The notes: a model not told the origin generated them from the letters alone. Shown: positions 25,958-34,796, counted from the stretch's first letter. The stretch is 64,000 nucleotides of DNA from PNAI01 sp035574295 (GCA_035574295.1 DATLYX010000059.1:1-64000), one strand, 5' to 3'. Program-made: numbers and translations.

Positions 25958-26434
25958 ATGATTGTCGCCCTCTACGAGCCCGACATTCCGCAAAATACCG
26001 GCACCATCCTGCGGCTGTGCGCCTGTCTCGGCGTCGAGGCACACATCATCGAGCCGGCCGGGTTCGACGCCTCGGACCGTGCCTTTCGGCGCGCCGGGCT
26101 CGATTATCTCGATCAGGTGCGGCTCGTACGCCATACCAGTTGGGCGGCGTTCAATGCCTTTCGGCGCGAAGCGGGGCTCAGGATCGTGCTGTTCACCACC
26201 AAGGCGGCGACCCCTTACCTTGCGCACCATTTTCGGGCCGACGAAGTGCTGCTGTTCGGCCGCGAATCATCCGGCGTGCCGGAAGAAGTTCATGCGGCGG
26301 CCGACATCCGCTTGCGCATTCCAATGCGGGCCGGCATGCGCTCGCTGAATGTCGCAGTCGCTGCTGCCATGGCGGTGGGCGAGGCCATGCGGCAGATCGG
26401 ATTTTCAGGCCCCCAAGAACGGCCTTCGTCTTAA
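25958..26434 (+). CDS. trmL: tRNA (cytidine(34)-2'-O)-methyltransferase
   Basis: A 158-residue SPOUT methyltransferase that 2'-O-methylates the wobble base of certain leucine tRNAs. The start MIVALYEPDIPQNTGTILRL, the middle LLFGRESSGVP and the closing MRAGMRSLNVAVAAAMAVGEAMRQ form the deep-knot SAM site of the TrmH/SpoU class. The length fits TrmL (E. coli 157). I choose ATG 25958 because the family begins right at this motif; a GTG at 25946 adds four residues. hemF follows 35 bp downstream on the same strand, a common rhizobial arrangement. Confidence 0.93.
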   Translation: MIVALYEPDIPQNTGTILRLCACLGVEAHIIEPAGFDASDRAFRRAGLDYLDQVRLVRHTSWAAFNAFRREAGLRIVLFTTKAATPYLAHHFRADEVLLFGRESSGVPEEVHAAADIRLRIPMRAGMRSLNVAVAAAMAVGEAMRQIGFSGPQERPSS

Positions 26435-26469
26435 GACCATGTATATTGGAGGCGGAGCACGACGGGCCC

Positions 26470-27375
26470 ATGCCTGAAACAGCGAATGCGTCAGTACTGG
26501 AGACGCGCAAGACGCGGGCGCGAAGCTGGTTTGAGGCCCTGCGCGACGACATCTGCAAGGCGCTGGAGGCGATCGAGGATGCGCTGCCGGCCGGGGCGCC
26601 GCTTGCCGACAAGGCCGCAGGGCGTTTCGAGCGCCGGCCGTGGTCGCGCACCGATCATGCCGGCGGGCCGGGCGGCGGCGGGGTGATGGCCATGATGCGC
26701 GGCCGCGTGTTCGAGAAAGTGGGGGTGCATTGCTCAACCGTGTTCGGAGAATTCGCGCCGGAATTCCGCAAGGAAATTCCCGGCGCCGAAAACGATCCGC
26801 GGTTCTGGGCTTCGGGAATCTCGTTGATCGCGCATCCGCACAATCCGCACGTGCCGACGGTGCACATGAACACCCGGTTCGTGGTCACCACCAAGGCCTG
26901 GTTCGGCGGCGGCGCGGATCTGACGCCGATGCTTGAGCGGCGGCGCACGCAGGATGACGCGGACACGGTGGCCTTTCATGCGGCGATGAAGGCGGCGTGC
27001 GCGGCGCATGCGAAAGTCGCGCCTTACGACAAATACAAAAAATGGTGCGATGAATATTTTTTCCTCAAGCACCGCGGCGAGCCGCGCGGGATCGGCGGGA
27101 TTTTTTACGATTGGCACGACTCAGGGGACTGGGAGGCGGATTTCGCCTTCACCCAGGACGTGGGACGCGCGTTCCTGAAAATCTATCCGCAGATCGTGCG
27201 AAAAAATTTTATCACGCCGTGGACGGACGCCGAGCGCGAGGAGCAGCTCGTGCGGCGCGGCCGCTATGTGGAATTCAACCTGCTCTACGACCGCGGCACG
27301 ATCTTCGGCCTGCGCACCGGCGGCAACGTGGAGTCCATCCTCTCCTCGCTGCCGCCGACGGTGCGGTGGCCGTGA
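26470..27375 (+). CDS. hemF: Oxygen-dependent coproporphyrinogen III oxidase
   Basis: HemF decarboxylates two propionates of coproporphyrinogen III with O2 in heme synthesis. The 301-residue protein shows the family's DHAGGPGGGGVMAMMRGRVFEK, FWASGISLIAHPHNPHVPTVHMNTRF, WFGGGADLTPML, CDEYFFLKHRGEPRGIGGIFYD and the ending VEFNLLYDRGTIFGLRTGGNVESILSSLPP. All are standard and the length equals E. coli HemF. The ATG at 26470 is preceded by a purine-rich GGAGGCGGAGC stretch. The frame is open further upstream but without homology. Confidence 0.96.
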   Translation: MPETANASVLETRKTRARSWFEALRDDICKALEAIEDALPAGAPLADKAAGRFERRPWSRTDHAGGPGGGGVMAMMRGRVFEKVGVHCSTVFGEFAPEFRKEIPGAENDPRFWASGISLIAHPHNPHVPTVHMNTRFVVTTKAWFGGGADLTPMLERRRTQDDADTVAFHAAMKAACAAHAKVAPYDKYKKWCDEYFFLKHRGEPRGIGGIFYDWHDSGDWEADFAFTQDVGRAFLKIYPQIVRKNFITPWTDAEREEQLVRRGRYVEFNLLYDRGTIFGLRTGGNVESILSSLPPTVRWP

Positions 27376-27379
27376 GGTT

Positions 27380-28135
27380 TCAGCGACGGAAAGCGCCAAG
27401 GATCATCACCGCGCCGCCGATCAGCACCACCGTATCGAGAATGGCGGTGTGAATGCGGAGCGGCAGGCGCGCAACGAAGGCCTTGGCCAGGAAGGCGCCG
27501 GGGAAAGCGACGAGGCCGATGAGAAGCGCGAACGCCACCACCTCAGCGGAAATTGCGCCCGCGCCGCCGAAGACGCCGATGCGCACGATGCCGATGGCGA
27601 TCGAAATCACCGCATCGGTCGCCACCACGGCGGCGCCCTGAAGGCCGCCCGCCATGAGCACGGACAACAGAATGACGCCCGCGCCGACGGTGCCTCCGAC
27701 CGCAGCGCCGTATCCAGCGCCGCCGATGACAAGCCCACGGTCGCTCAACATGATCGCGCGTTGCTTGAGCAGGTAGCGCAGGGGAACGGTGAGCACGAGC
27801 ATGGTTCCGATCACGATCATCGCGCCCTTGCCGGTGAGCAGCGTGTAGCCGTAGGCGGTCAACATGCAGGGCAAGAGCGCGCCGGCAAACACCAGAAGCG
27901 CGCGCCGGCGGTCGATAAACTGCGCGAAGGCGATGGCGCGGCTTGAGTTGGTCAAGAGGCCGGAGAGCGCGATGATCGGCACGGTCGGTTCCGGCCCCAC
28001 GATCGGCACCAGAACGAGCGGCATCAACGCGCCGGTGCCGTAGCCGGCCACGCCGCCGATTACGGAGGCAATCAGCGCCACGATCGCGACCAGCGCCAGT
28101 TGCAAGAGCGAAATGTCGGCGAAGACGGCAGACAC
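27380..28135 (-). CDS. TauE/SafE-type sulfite exporter family permease
   Basis: A 251-residue polytopic membrane protein with about eight hydrophobic helices. It opens with LIASVIGGVAGYGTGALMPLVLVP and contains IGGAGYGAAVGGTVGAGVILLSVLMAGG, the two inverted Gly-rich halves typical of TauE/SafE (UPF0721) transporters. The substrate (sulfite, sulfonate or another anion) is not evident. GTG 28135 is preferred: it has GAGG seven bases before it and avoids overlap with the DM13 gene, whereas a start at 28222 adds a non-hydrophobic leader and overlaps it by 47 bp. Its stop is 4 bp from the convergent hemF stop. Confidence 0.85.
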   Translation of the reverse strand: MSAVFADISLLQLALVAIVALIASVIGGVAGYGTGALMPLVLVPIVGPEPTVPIIALSGLLTNSSRAIAFAQFIDRRRALLVFAGALLPCMLTAYGYTLLTGKGAMIVIGTMLVLTVPLRYLLKQRAIMLSDRGLVIGGAGYGAAVGGTVGAGVILLSVLMAGGLQGAAVVATDAVISIAIGIVRIGVFGGAGAISAEVVAFALLIGLVAFPGAFLAKAFVARLPLRIHTAILDTVVLIGGAVMILGAFRR

Positions 28136-28175
28136 GCGCAAGCCTCGTGGTAATCGACCGCCGGGACCGTTGGCG

Positions 28176-28673
28176 TCAACTGCCGGTGGGCTTGAGGTCG
28201 GCCGGCGAAATAAGCACGCCAAAGGCTTCGCACCAGATCACGACGCTCGGATAATTCTTTAAGTCCACGCCGTCCGGAATTGCATAGCGTTGGCTGCCCT
28301 TGAACGCGCGCAGCCGGCCAAGATCGATGAACATGGAGTTCCTGACGTCGCTTTCCGTGCGCACGTTCGCCTTAGGCACGAGATAGACGTGGTATTTCGG
28401 TCCGGGCCCGACCTCGAAATCGGGTTCCAGGAACACGGTGCGCGCGCGCACGCTCACCTTGCCGCGGCCCCAATGCACCGGATCGGATGGGTTTGCGTGG
28501 ATGAAGGTGCCGCTGGCAAGCACCGGCGTCAGATCGGCCTCGGCGAGCTGCTCGGTCGCCGGCGGTGGAGGAAATACGAATGGGAACAGAAAGAATCCGA
28601 CGGCAATACCGAAGACCGTGCCAAGGATGCCGCCGATAAGAAAAATTGCGATCCCGCGCCAAAGGCTTTTCAT
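28176..28673 (-). CDS. Membrane-anchored DM13 domain protein
   Basis: A 165-residue protein with one N-terminal helix (GIAIFLIGGILGTVFGIAVGFFLFPFVF) and a periplasmic DM13 domain from about residue 48: VLASGTFIHANPSDPVHWGRG, FEVGPGPKYHVYLVP, then KNYPSVVIWCEAFGVLISPADL with the nearly invariant Cys-containing WC motif. DM13 is thought to be an electron-transfer or oxidoreductase-associated domain; its role in bacteria is unsettled. ATG 28673 follows GGGGAGGA. A GATTC (CcrM site) lies between this ribosome site and the start, and a CtrA-type box about 70 bp upstream, so cell-cycle control is possible. Confidence 0.82.
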   Translation of the reverse strand: MKSLWRGIAIFLIGGILGTVFGIAVGFFLFPFVFPPPPATEQLAEADLTPVLASGTFIHANPSDPVHWGRGKVSVRARTVFLEPDFEVGPGPKYHVYLVPKANVRTESDVRNSMFIDLGRLRAFKGSQRYAIPDGVDLKNYPSVVIWCEAFGVLISPADLKPTGS

Positions 28674-28742
28674 CGAATCCTCCCCTGTCTGCACTCCGGC
28701 CGGCTCCGCCAATCGCGCGCAGGAGCGCCCCAATCTACGCCT

Positions 28743-28758
28743 TTAACCCGGCATTAAC
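28743..28758. promoter_or_regulatory. CtrA-type box between DM13 and porin genes
   Basis: TTAACCCGGCATTAAC is a perfect TTAA-N7-TTAAC. It lies 70 bp upstream of the DM13 start on the minus strand and about 158 bp upstream of the porin start on the plus strand, so it could serve either gene. A further TTAAC is at 28772-28776. Confidence 0.55.
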
Positions 28759-28915
28759 CATGATCCCCCACTTAACATGTATCGGGTGCGGCCAAGCCTG
28801 ACCCGGATGGCCATGACTGACAACTCCCGATTGTTCGCGTTTTGATGCGTTCTGCGCCCGACCAAGCCGTAGCGTATTCGCGTTTTCCGAACGACTTTTA
28901 TTGCTGGGGGTCAAG

Positions 28916-29611
28916 ATGCGTTTCCAGAACCTCGTATTCGCGACAATCGCGTCGGCGTGCCTGAGCACTGCCGCAACTGTAATTGCGGCCGCAGCGGACC
29001 CTTACTACAAAGCGCGGCCGGGCGGCTTCATCGTCCCCTATAGCTGGAACGGAATTTACGGCGGCCTGAGCGGAGGCTACGGCTGGGGCAAGACGAGGGG
29101 AAATTTTTTGCCAGCCGGATTCGGCCCCAGTCTCGACCTCGACGGCGGCATGGTCGGCGGCCAGATCGGTTACAATTACCAAATTGGAAACTGGGTGATC
29201 GGATTCGAAATCGATTACCAGTGGACCGAGGTCAACGGCTCGGGCAGTTCCGCCGGCACCCGCGCAGAAGCCGAAATCAGAAGCTTCGGAACGGCCCGCG
29301 GGCGACTGGGCACGGCATGGGACCGCTTCCTCATCTTCGGAACCGGTGGCGGCGCCTGGGGACGGGGGATTGCAGTAATACCGGGTTTCACCTCCGACGC
29401 GGCAAATCACACCGGTTGGACGGTCGGCGGCGGCCTCGAATTTGGATTGACGCCCAACTTGAGCGCCAAGGCGGAATATCTCTACGTGCGCTTCAACACG
29501 AAGGATTACTTCGTCTCTCAAGGCTGCACCGTCACGTGCGAACTCGGGGCCGGCGTGAACGTCGTTCGCGCGGGCTTGAACTATCGGTTCGACTGGTCGG
29601 TCCTGCCCTGA
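28916..29611 (+). CDS. Outer-membrane beta-barrel protein (Omp31/Omp25-like)
   Basis: A 231-residue outer-membrane protein: signal peptide to about residue 27, a linker (YYKARPGGFIVPYSWNGIYGGLSGGYGWG), then alternating strands such as GGMVGGQIGYNYQIGNWVIGFEIDYQW, SFGTARGRLGTAWDRFLIFGTGGGAWG, WTVGGGLEFGLTPNLSAKAEYLYVRF and the C-terminal VRAGLNYRFDW ending near an aromatic residue. This is the OMP_b-brl pattern of rhizobial Omp31/Omp25 proteins. Two cysteines (GCTVTC) form a short loop. ATG 28916 is chosen; a TTG at 28901 is an alternative. It likely forms an eight-stranded barrel with structural rather than enzymatic function. Confidence 0.87.
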   Translation: MRFQNLVFATIASACLSTAATVIAAAADPYYKARPGGFIVPYSWNGIYGGLSGGYGWGKTRGNFLPAGFGPSLDLDGGMVGGQIGYNYQIGNWVIGFEIDYQWTEVNGSGSSAGTRAEAEIRSFGTARGRLGTAWDRFLIFGTGGGAWGRGIAVIPGFTSDAANHTGWTVGGGLEFGLTPNLSAKAEYLYVRFNTKDYFVSQGCTVTCELGAGVNVVRAGLNYRFDWSVLP

Positions 29612-29659
29612 TAGCGGCAACGGCGCAGCGCGGCGTTCACATAAGGCTTGAAGCGCACG

Positions 29660-30919
29660 TCACGAGCGGGCGACGGTCGCCGAGGCATCTTGCGCCGCGC
29701 GATCCGCAATGGCCTCGATCGAGATCGAGTCGCTGGGGAAGTCGGCAGCGATCCAGGCATTCTCCGCAGCCTTGAGCGCGGCGCCGAGCTCGGGCCCCTT
29801 CGGCACGCCGCGCTTGATGAAGTCCTGCGCCTTGAGCGGAAACACCGGGATCACCCAGCGCGACGGCAGCGTTGCAAGCGTGTGCCAGGCATGATCGGAG
29901 GCGGCGGCAGGTGAACGACTCCAGGCAATGAGCACACGGTCAGTGAAACGCTCGGGGCCGAGCCGATAAAGCAGCGCGCGGGCATGGCTGTCGCTCGTCG
30001 GCGCCACCCGCCACCAGGCATCGCCCATCGACACGAGCCTTACGTGTTCGGCGTTGGACAGGCGCAGTCGCTGCAGCAACCGGTCGGCATCCTCGATGAC
30101 AAAGACTGCGAGCGCGCCGAGACGCCGCACGGCATCGGCCGGTATACGGCAGGTGTGTTCGAGCTTAGCCAAGTTGGCAAAGCTCGCAAGGTAGGGCACG
30201 CCGCCGAGCACGGTCTCCAGAATTCCGGTTTCAGCCATAATCGCAAGCGTGGGAACGGCGTGCGGCGCCAACAGGAGCTTCATCAGCTCCATGCGAATGC
30301 GCTCGCGGGACAATTGTTCCAATCCCTCGCGCGCAGCGATGCAGGCGTGCAGGCCCGCAGGGTCGGGATGACCCTCGCCGTAGGCGGCGTGAAAACGAAA
30401 GAATCGCAGGATGCGCAGATAATCCTCGGCGATGCGCGCCGCAGGATCGCCGATGAAACGGATGCGGCGGGCGGAAAGGTCGGCGAGTCCGCCCACATAG
30501 TCGTGCACGCGACCGTCGGCCGAAAGCGACAGCGCGTTGATGGTGAAGTCGCGGCGCTCGGCGTCGGCCTTCCAATCGCGGCCGAAGCGCACCGTGGCAT
30601 GGCGGCCGAAAGTCTCAACGTCCTCACGCAGGGTGGTGACCTCGAACGGGCGGCCGCCGACCACGACGGTGACGGTCCCGTGCTCGATGCCGGTGGGCAC
30701 GGTCTTGAACCCGGCGGCGGTCGCCCGACGCGTGACTTCCGCCGGCGTTGCGGTGGTGGCGATGTCGATTTCTCCGATGGGCTCGCCGAGGAGCGCATTG
30801 CGGACCGCGCCGCCGACCACACGCGCCTCCTCGCCGTCGCGATCGAGCACGGCGAGCAGCCGCGTAAGCGGGCCCTCGCGCAACCACGTCGCCTGGGACA
30901 AATCGGGAAAGCGCGTCAT
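29660..30919 (-). CDS. CCA tRNA nucleotidyltransferase / poly(A) polymerase family
   Basis: A 419-residue class II nucleotidyltransferase. Its head domain has RVVGGAVRNALLGEPIGEIDIATTATP with the two catalytic aspartates of EIDIAT, GTVTVVVGGRPFEVTTLR, RRDFTINALSLSADG and IRFIGDPAARIAEDYLRILRFFRF, the motif for base selection. The long helical C-terminal part is as in the CCA-adding enzyme, which restores the tRNA 3' CCA; the same family includes poly(A) polymerase. In this lineage, with no other CCA gene visible, CCA addition is the likelier role. It overlaps the upstream DUF6111 gene by ATGA, so they are translationally coupled. Confidence 0.92.
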   Translation of the reverse strand: MTRFPDLSQATWLREGPLTRLLAVLDRDGEEARVVGGAVRNALLGEPIGEIDIATTATPAEVTRRATAAGFKTVPTGIEHGTVTVVVGGRPFEVTTLREDVETFGRHATVRFGRDWKADAERRDFTINALSLSADGRVHDYVGGLADLSARRIRFIGDPAARIAEDYLRILRFFRFHAAYGEGHPDPAGLHACIAAREGLEQLSRERIRMELMKLLLAPHAVPTLAIMAETGILETVLGGVPYLASFANLAKLEHTCRIPADAVRRLGALAVFVIEDADRLLQRLRLSNAEHVRLVSMGDAWWRVAPTSDSHARALLYRLGPERFTDRVLIAWSRSPAAASDHAWHTLATLPSRWVIPVFPLKAQDFIKRGVPKGPELGAALKAAENAWIAADFPSDSISIEAIADRAAQDASATVARS

Positions 30920-31188
30920 CGCGTCCGTCCCGGTATGAATTTTCCGTCCTCCACGCGCGCCGGCTCATAGGTCGATCCGGGCGGCGCGCCGCTGAATTCC
31001 GCCAACATGACGAAGCTGCCAAGCACCAGCATCACCGCGATGACGGCGAGCACAAAAACGCGATTGCTCGGCCAGTTGGCACGCTCGAACACCTTGGCAC
31101 GGGTCGCGATCAGAAACACCGCGTAAAGAGCAAAGGGCGTCAGAAACAACACCAGCTCTATGAGGATCGGCCTAATCACGGCTGACAC
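30916..31188 (-). CDS. DUF6111 small membrane protein
   Basis: A 90-residue protein with two hydrophobic helices (LIELVLFLTPFALYAVFLIAT and VFVLAVIAVMLVLGSFVMLA) and a short C-terminal tail (PGSTYEPARVEDGKFIPGRTR). The PGSTYEPARVEDGKFIPGR ending is the hallmark of DUF6111, found in Hyphomicrobiales next to the CCA-adding enzyme. Function unknown. Its stop overlaps the cca start (ATGA). Start GTG 31188 or GTG 31179; neither has a strong ribosome site. Confidence 0.78.
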   Translation of the reverse strand: MSAVIRPILIELVLFLTPFALYAVFLIATRAKVFERANWPSNRVFVLAVIAVMLVLGSFVMLAEFSGAPPGSTYEPARVEDGKFIPGRTR

Positions 31189-31202
31189 CTAATTTGTGCG
31201 CT

Positions 31203-31321
31203 GTCATTCGGGCTGCATCGGCACAAGGTGCGCTCGCCGGGAACAATGTCCTCGGTACGGATACCTGCAGCACGCAGATTATGCGGTTCCCGCGCGCTAC
31301 TGCGCGGTGCGGGGGAATGAC
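31203..31321. repeat. REP-like palindromic element, copy A
   Basis: The element begins GTCATTC and ends GAATGAC in inverted orientation, with an inner GC-rich hairpin (CCGCGCGCTACTGCGCGG). It fills most of the gap between DUF6111 and the NUDIX gene. The GTCATTCC/GGAATGAC ends and the CCGC hairpin recur near 57622 and 58944. Confidence 0.55.
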
Positions 31322-31341
31322 CCGTGGGGAGAGCCGGACCG

Positions 31342-31986
31342 TCATTGGCCATAGATCCGCTCGTACATGTTGCGCAGAATACCCGCCGTGATGCCCCAAA
31401 TGTAGCGATCGGCATAGGGCATGGCGTAGTAGTGGCGCTCGATCCCCTTCCAGTCACGCTTGAGATACTGGTGGTTTGCGGGGGTCATTAGAAACGCCAG
31501 CGGCACCTCGAAGGTCTCGCTCACCTCGCGGGAATCGAGGGTCAGGGCATGGTCGGCCGAGATGCGCGCCACGAGCGGCAGAATGCGGAACCCGGAAAAG
31601 GTGAGGAAAAGGTCCAGATAGCCGATCGGGTCGATCTTGGCAGGGTCGAGCCCGATCTCCTCCCGCGCCTCTCGCAGCGCGGCAGCGATCGGATTGACGT
31701 CACCCGATTGGATGCCGCCCCCCGGAAATGCGATCTGGCCGGGATGGCTCGGCATGTCCGCGGTGCGCTGGGTCAAGAGAACCGTGGGCTCAGGCCGCGC
31801 AACCACGGGAACCAACACCACCGCCGGCTTGGTCGCGGCAACGCCGGCGCGGCGCCAGAGATCGGGGTCAAGGTCGAGATCGCCGCGGCGCGCCTCGGCG
31901 TTCGGATCATAGAGCGCCGGCGGAACATCGAGCGACAGACGGGCGCGGGCGCGGACAAAGAAATCGACGACGGTGGCGGAATCCAT
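31342..31986 (-). CDS. NUDIX hydrolase, CoA pyrophosphatase-like
   Basis: A 214-residue NUDIX protein. After PAVVLVPVVARPEPTVLLTQRTADMPSHPGQIAFPGGG comes the NUDIX box G-X5-E-X7-REUXEEXGU (GGGIQSGDVNPIAAALREAREEIGL with E at expected positions), and the preceding LLTQRT...HPGQIAFPGG is the UPF0035 motif that marks CoA/acyl-CoA pyrophosphatases. It would cleave CoA to phosphopantetheine and adenosine 3',5'-bisphosphate. The start at 31986 shares a base with the DUF1285 stop (TGATG), which settles the start and implies coupling. The open frame upstream to 32133 has no homology. Confidence 0.9.
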   Translation of the reverse strand: MDSATVVDFFVRARARLSLDVPPALYDPNAEARRGDLDLDPDLWRRAGVAATKPAVVLVPVVARPEPTVLLTQRTADMPSHPGQIAFPGGGIQSGDVNPIAAALREAREEIGLDPAKIDPIGYLDLFLTFSGFRILPLVARISADHALTLDSREVSETFEVPLAFLMTPANHQYLKRDWKGIERHYYAMPYADRYIWGITAGILRNMYERIYGQ

Positions 31987-32576
31987 CAGGCGAATTCCTT
32001 CAGACTGTCGGCCGGGGCCATGGCGAAAAATTTCCCGTCCGAGGTGACTCCAAACATGCGGCAGCCGTCGACGTCGCGTTCCTCGCCGAGCTCCACAAGG
32101 TCGTAGAACAGCGCGCGCGTGACCTTGGCCCACAAATCACGCCGGACATGTAGATAGGGCTTGAGCCCGCCAGAGCGCGGCTCTGGCTCGAAGCGCAGGG
32201 GGTGGGCCGCGTCGCAGCGTACCCAGTCGTCCACGTTGGTGCGAAAATTGAGCACCTGACCGCGCGGCCCGTGCTCAATCTTGAGCTCCACCGCCAGGAA
32301 AGGCGCGTCATCGACGGTGATGCCGCATTTCTCCATCGGAGTGACCAGGAAGTATTTGTCGCCTTCGCGCTTGAGCACCGAGGCAAAAAGCTTCACCAGC
32401 GCCGGTCGCCCGATGGGGGTCTTGAGGTAGTACCAGGTACCGTCGGCAGCGATTCGCATGTCGAGGTCGCCGCAGTAGGGCGGATTCCACAAATGCACAG
32501 GGGGCGGGCCCTTTGCGGCTTCCTGTCGCGCTGCGCCGGCGATTGCCTCAAATGCGCTCTGCCTTTCGTTTGCCAC
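31986..32576 (-). CDS. DUF1285 protein
   Basis: A 196-residue cytoplasmic protein recognised by LWNPPYCGDLDMRIAADGTWYYLKTPIGRPALVKLFASVLKRE, the DUF1285 signature, and by KCGITVDDAPFLAVEL and LHVRRDLWAKVTRALFYDLVE. Structures of the family show a small beta fold; the activity is unknown. It lies directly upstream of the NUDIX gene, overlapping by one base, and heads a minus-strand set ending with the CCA-adding enzyme. The MoxR operon starts divergently about 250 bp away. Confidence 0.88.
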   Translation of the reverse strand: MANERQSAFEAIAGAARQEAAKGPPPVHLWNPPYCGDLDMRIAADGTWYYLKTPIGRPALVKLFASVLKREGDKYFLVTPMEKCGITVDDAPFLAVELKIEHGPRGQVLNFRTNVDDWVRCDAAHPLRFEPEPRSGGLKPYLHVRRDLWAKVTRALFYDLVELGEERDVDGCRMFGVTSDGKFFAMAPADSLKEFA

Positions 32577-32824
32577 GGTTAGACCTTCCCTTATGTGCCC
32601 TTATGCGCGGCGTCAGGCCCCGATTAACGCTATCGTGATCTGCCTTGCACACGCTCGCCACGGGGACCAAAAATAGCGTAAGCTGTGGAAAAATGATGAG
32701 AAAACATGGCCGGGCAAGATCGCATACCGGCCTGTTCTCAGGTGTGCGGCGGGCCGGGGCAGAGTCTGACGCCCATGGGCCGTGGTATGGGCCGTGATAC
32801 AAGCGACAACATCAGGAGTGCAGA

Positions 32825-33835
32825 ATGGCGGCGGTGACCGGCGAAGGCATTGAAAAACTTGAGGACATGATCGTACGGGCGGCTGAGGCCACGGCGGCCA
32901 ATATTGCTGCGGCCAAGACGGCCATCGGCGCGGTGATCTTCGGCCAGGAGCGGGTGGTGGAAGAGGCCCTGACCACCGTGCTCTCCGGCGGCCATGCCAT
33001 GCTGGTGGGCGTGCCGGGCCTTGCCAAGACCAAGCTGGTCGAAACCATGGGCGTCGTGCTCGGCCTTGAGGCGCGGCGTATCCAGTTTACGCCCGACCTT
33101 ATGCCCTCCGACATCCTCGGCAGCGAAGTGCTCGACGAGGGCCCCGGCGGCAAGCGCAGCTTCCGATTCATCCCCGGCCCGATCTTCGCCCAACTCCTGA
33201 TGGCCGACGAGATCAACCGCGCCAGCCCGCGCACGCAATCGGCGCTGCTGCAAGCCATGCAGGAACAGCATGTGACGGTCGCAGGCACCCGCCACGACGT
33301 GCCGCGGCCGTTCCACGTGCTCGCAACGCAAAACCCGATCGAGCAGGAAGGCACGTATCCACTGCCGGAAGCGCAGCTCGACCGCTTCCTCATGCAGATC
33401 GACGTGCACTATCCGGATCGCGATGCGGAGCGCCGCATCGTGTTCGAGACCACCGGCGTCGAGGAGGCAAAACCCAAGCAGGCCATGACCGCCGACGAGC
33501 TGATTGCAGCCCAGCGCCTCGTGCGGCGCCTGCCGGTCGGCGAATCCGTGATCAATGCCATTCTGACCCTGGTCCGCTCGGCCCGGCCCGGCCCGGAGTC
33601 CGGCGACATCGGCAAGCTGATCGCCTGGGGGCCGAGCCCGCGCGCGAGCCAGGCGCTCATGCTGCTCACGCGCGCCCGTGCACTGCTGGACGGACGCCTG
33701 TCGCCTTCGATCGACGATGTGCTGGCGCTCGCCGAGCCGGTGCTCAAGCACCGCATGGCGTTGACCTTCGCCGCCCGCGCCGATGGCGAAACCGTCGAAG
33801 GGGTGGTTGCCAAGTTGAAGGCGCGCATCGGATAA
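32825..33835 (+). CDS. MoxR family AAA+ ATPase
   Basis: A 336-residue MoxR ATPase, thought to act as a chaperone that helps VWA-domain proteins assemble or load metals. The Walker A is GVPGLAKTK (residues 62-70), Walker B LLMADEIN (about 124-131), then the sensor and arginine-finger region TQNPIEQEGTYPLPEAQLDRFLM, which is near-invariant in the family. It is the first gene of an operon with a DUF58 gene 4 bp downstream, DUF4159 and a VWA-like membrane protein. The RBS-like AGGAG at 32814 precedes the ATG. Confidence 0.94.
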   Translation: MAAVTGEGIEKLEDMIVRAAEATAANIAAAKTAIGAVIFGQERVVEEALTTVLSGGHAMLVGVPGLAKTKLVETMGVVLGLEARRIQFTPDLMPSDILGSEVLDEGPGGKRSFRFIPGPIFAQLLMADEINRASPRTQSALLQAMQEQHVTVAGTRHDVPRPFHVLATQNPIEQEGTYPLPEAQLDRFLMQIDVHYPDRDAERRIVFETTGVEEAKPKQAMTADELIAAQRLVRRLPVGESVINAILTLVRSARPGPESGDIGKLIAWGPSPRASQALMLLTRARALLDGRLSPSIDDVLALAEPVLKHRMALTFAARADGETVEGVVAKLKARIG

Positions 33836-33839
33836 CCTG

Positions 33840-34796
33840 ATGGCCGCTCCGCGACCAGCCAGCCGGGAAGAAAGTCGGGCGGTCCAGCGCGCAAGCGCAA
33901 CCGCGCGCACGGTGGCCGCCAATCTGCCGCGCCTGATCCTCGAAGCGCGCCGGATCGCGGCAACTGTGATCCACGGGTTGCATGGGCGGCGTCGCGCCGG
34001 GTCAGGAGAAAATTTCTGGCAGTTCCGCCGCTTCGTTTCCGGTGAAGAAGCTCGGCGTGTGGACTGGCGCCGTTCGGCGCGCGACGAGCATCTGTATGTG
34101 CGCGAACAGGAATGGGAGGCCGCACACACGATCTGGATCTGGCCCGACCGCTCGCCGTCTATGGCCTTTGCCTCGCAGCTCGCGCAGGAGAGCAAGTTCG
34201 ACCGGGCGTTGGTGGTGGCCTTCGCGCTCGCGCAAATCCTGGTGGAGGCCGGCGAGCGCGTCGGTGTTCCAGGCCTGATGCGGCCCACGGGAAGCCGCGC
34301 GGTGATCGACCGCATGGCCGGACTTTTGATTCATGATCGCAATGCGCGAACCAATCTGCCGGAGGGCTTTGCACCGGCCCCGTATGCGGAAATCGTGCTC
34401 TTGTCCGATCTGTGGAGCCCGATCGAGGAGATCCGGGCCACGCTCAATCAGCTCACGGCCAACGGCGCGCAGGGGCATGTGGTACAAATCGTCGATCCCA
34501 TCGAGGAGACGTTTCCATTCTCCGGCCGGGTGGAGTTTTGGGAGCCGGAAGGGTTTGCCGAGATCACTGCCGGCCGCGCGGAGAACTGGCGCGCCGACTA
34601 CCAAGCGCGGCTGGCACGACATCGGGCGGAAATCCGCGCCGAGATCGACCGACTCGGCTGGAGCTTCACCATCCACCGCACCGACAAGCCCGCGAATGAC
34701 TGCCTGTTGGCGTTACATGCGCGCATCGGCGAAGGCACGCTCGCCGCGGTGATGAGCCGCGGGCCGCGCGGCGCGCGCGCAGGGAGGCTCGCATGA
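33840..34796 (+). CDS. DUF58 protein
   Basis: A 318-residue protein recognised by HGRRRAGSGENFWQFRRFVSGEEARRVDWRRSARDEHLYVREQEWE, the DUF58 signature, which precedes a Rossmann-like alpha/beta domain related to VWA (IWIWPDRSPSMAFAS). Family members partner with MoxR ATPases in membrane complexes of the Bat type. It overlaps the DUF4159 gene by 4 bp (ATGA) and follows MoxR by 4 bp, so the three are translationally linked. No membrane helix is seen. Confidence 0.9.
   Translation: MAAPRPASREESRAVQRASATARTVAANLPRLILEARRIAATVIHGLHGRRRAGSGENFWQFRRFVSGEEARRVDWRRSARDEHLYVREQEWEAAHTIWIWPDRSPSMAFASQLAQESKFDRALVVAFALAQILVEAGERVGVPGLMRPTGSRAVIDRMAGLLIHDRNARTNLPEGFAPAPYAEIVLLSDLWSPIEEIRATLNQLTANGAQGHVVQIVDPIEETFPFSGRVEFWEPEGFAEITAGRAENWRADYQARLARHRAEIRAEIDRLGWSFTIHRTDKPANDCLLALHARIGEGTLAAVMSRGPRGARAGRLA

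Noticed and set aside
32738..34315. 525-codon minus-strand frame opposite MoxR and DUF58
   Set aside because: Antisense shadow of two well-identified genes.
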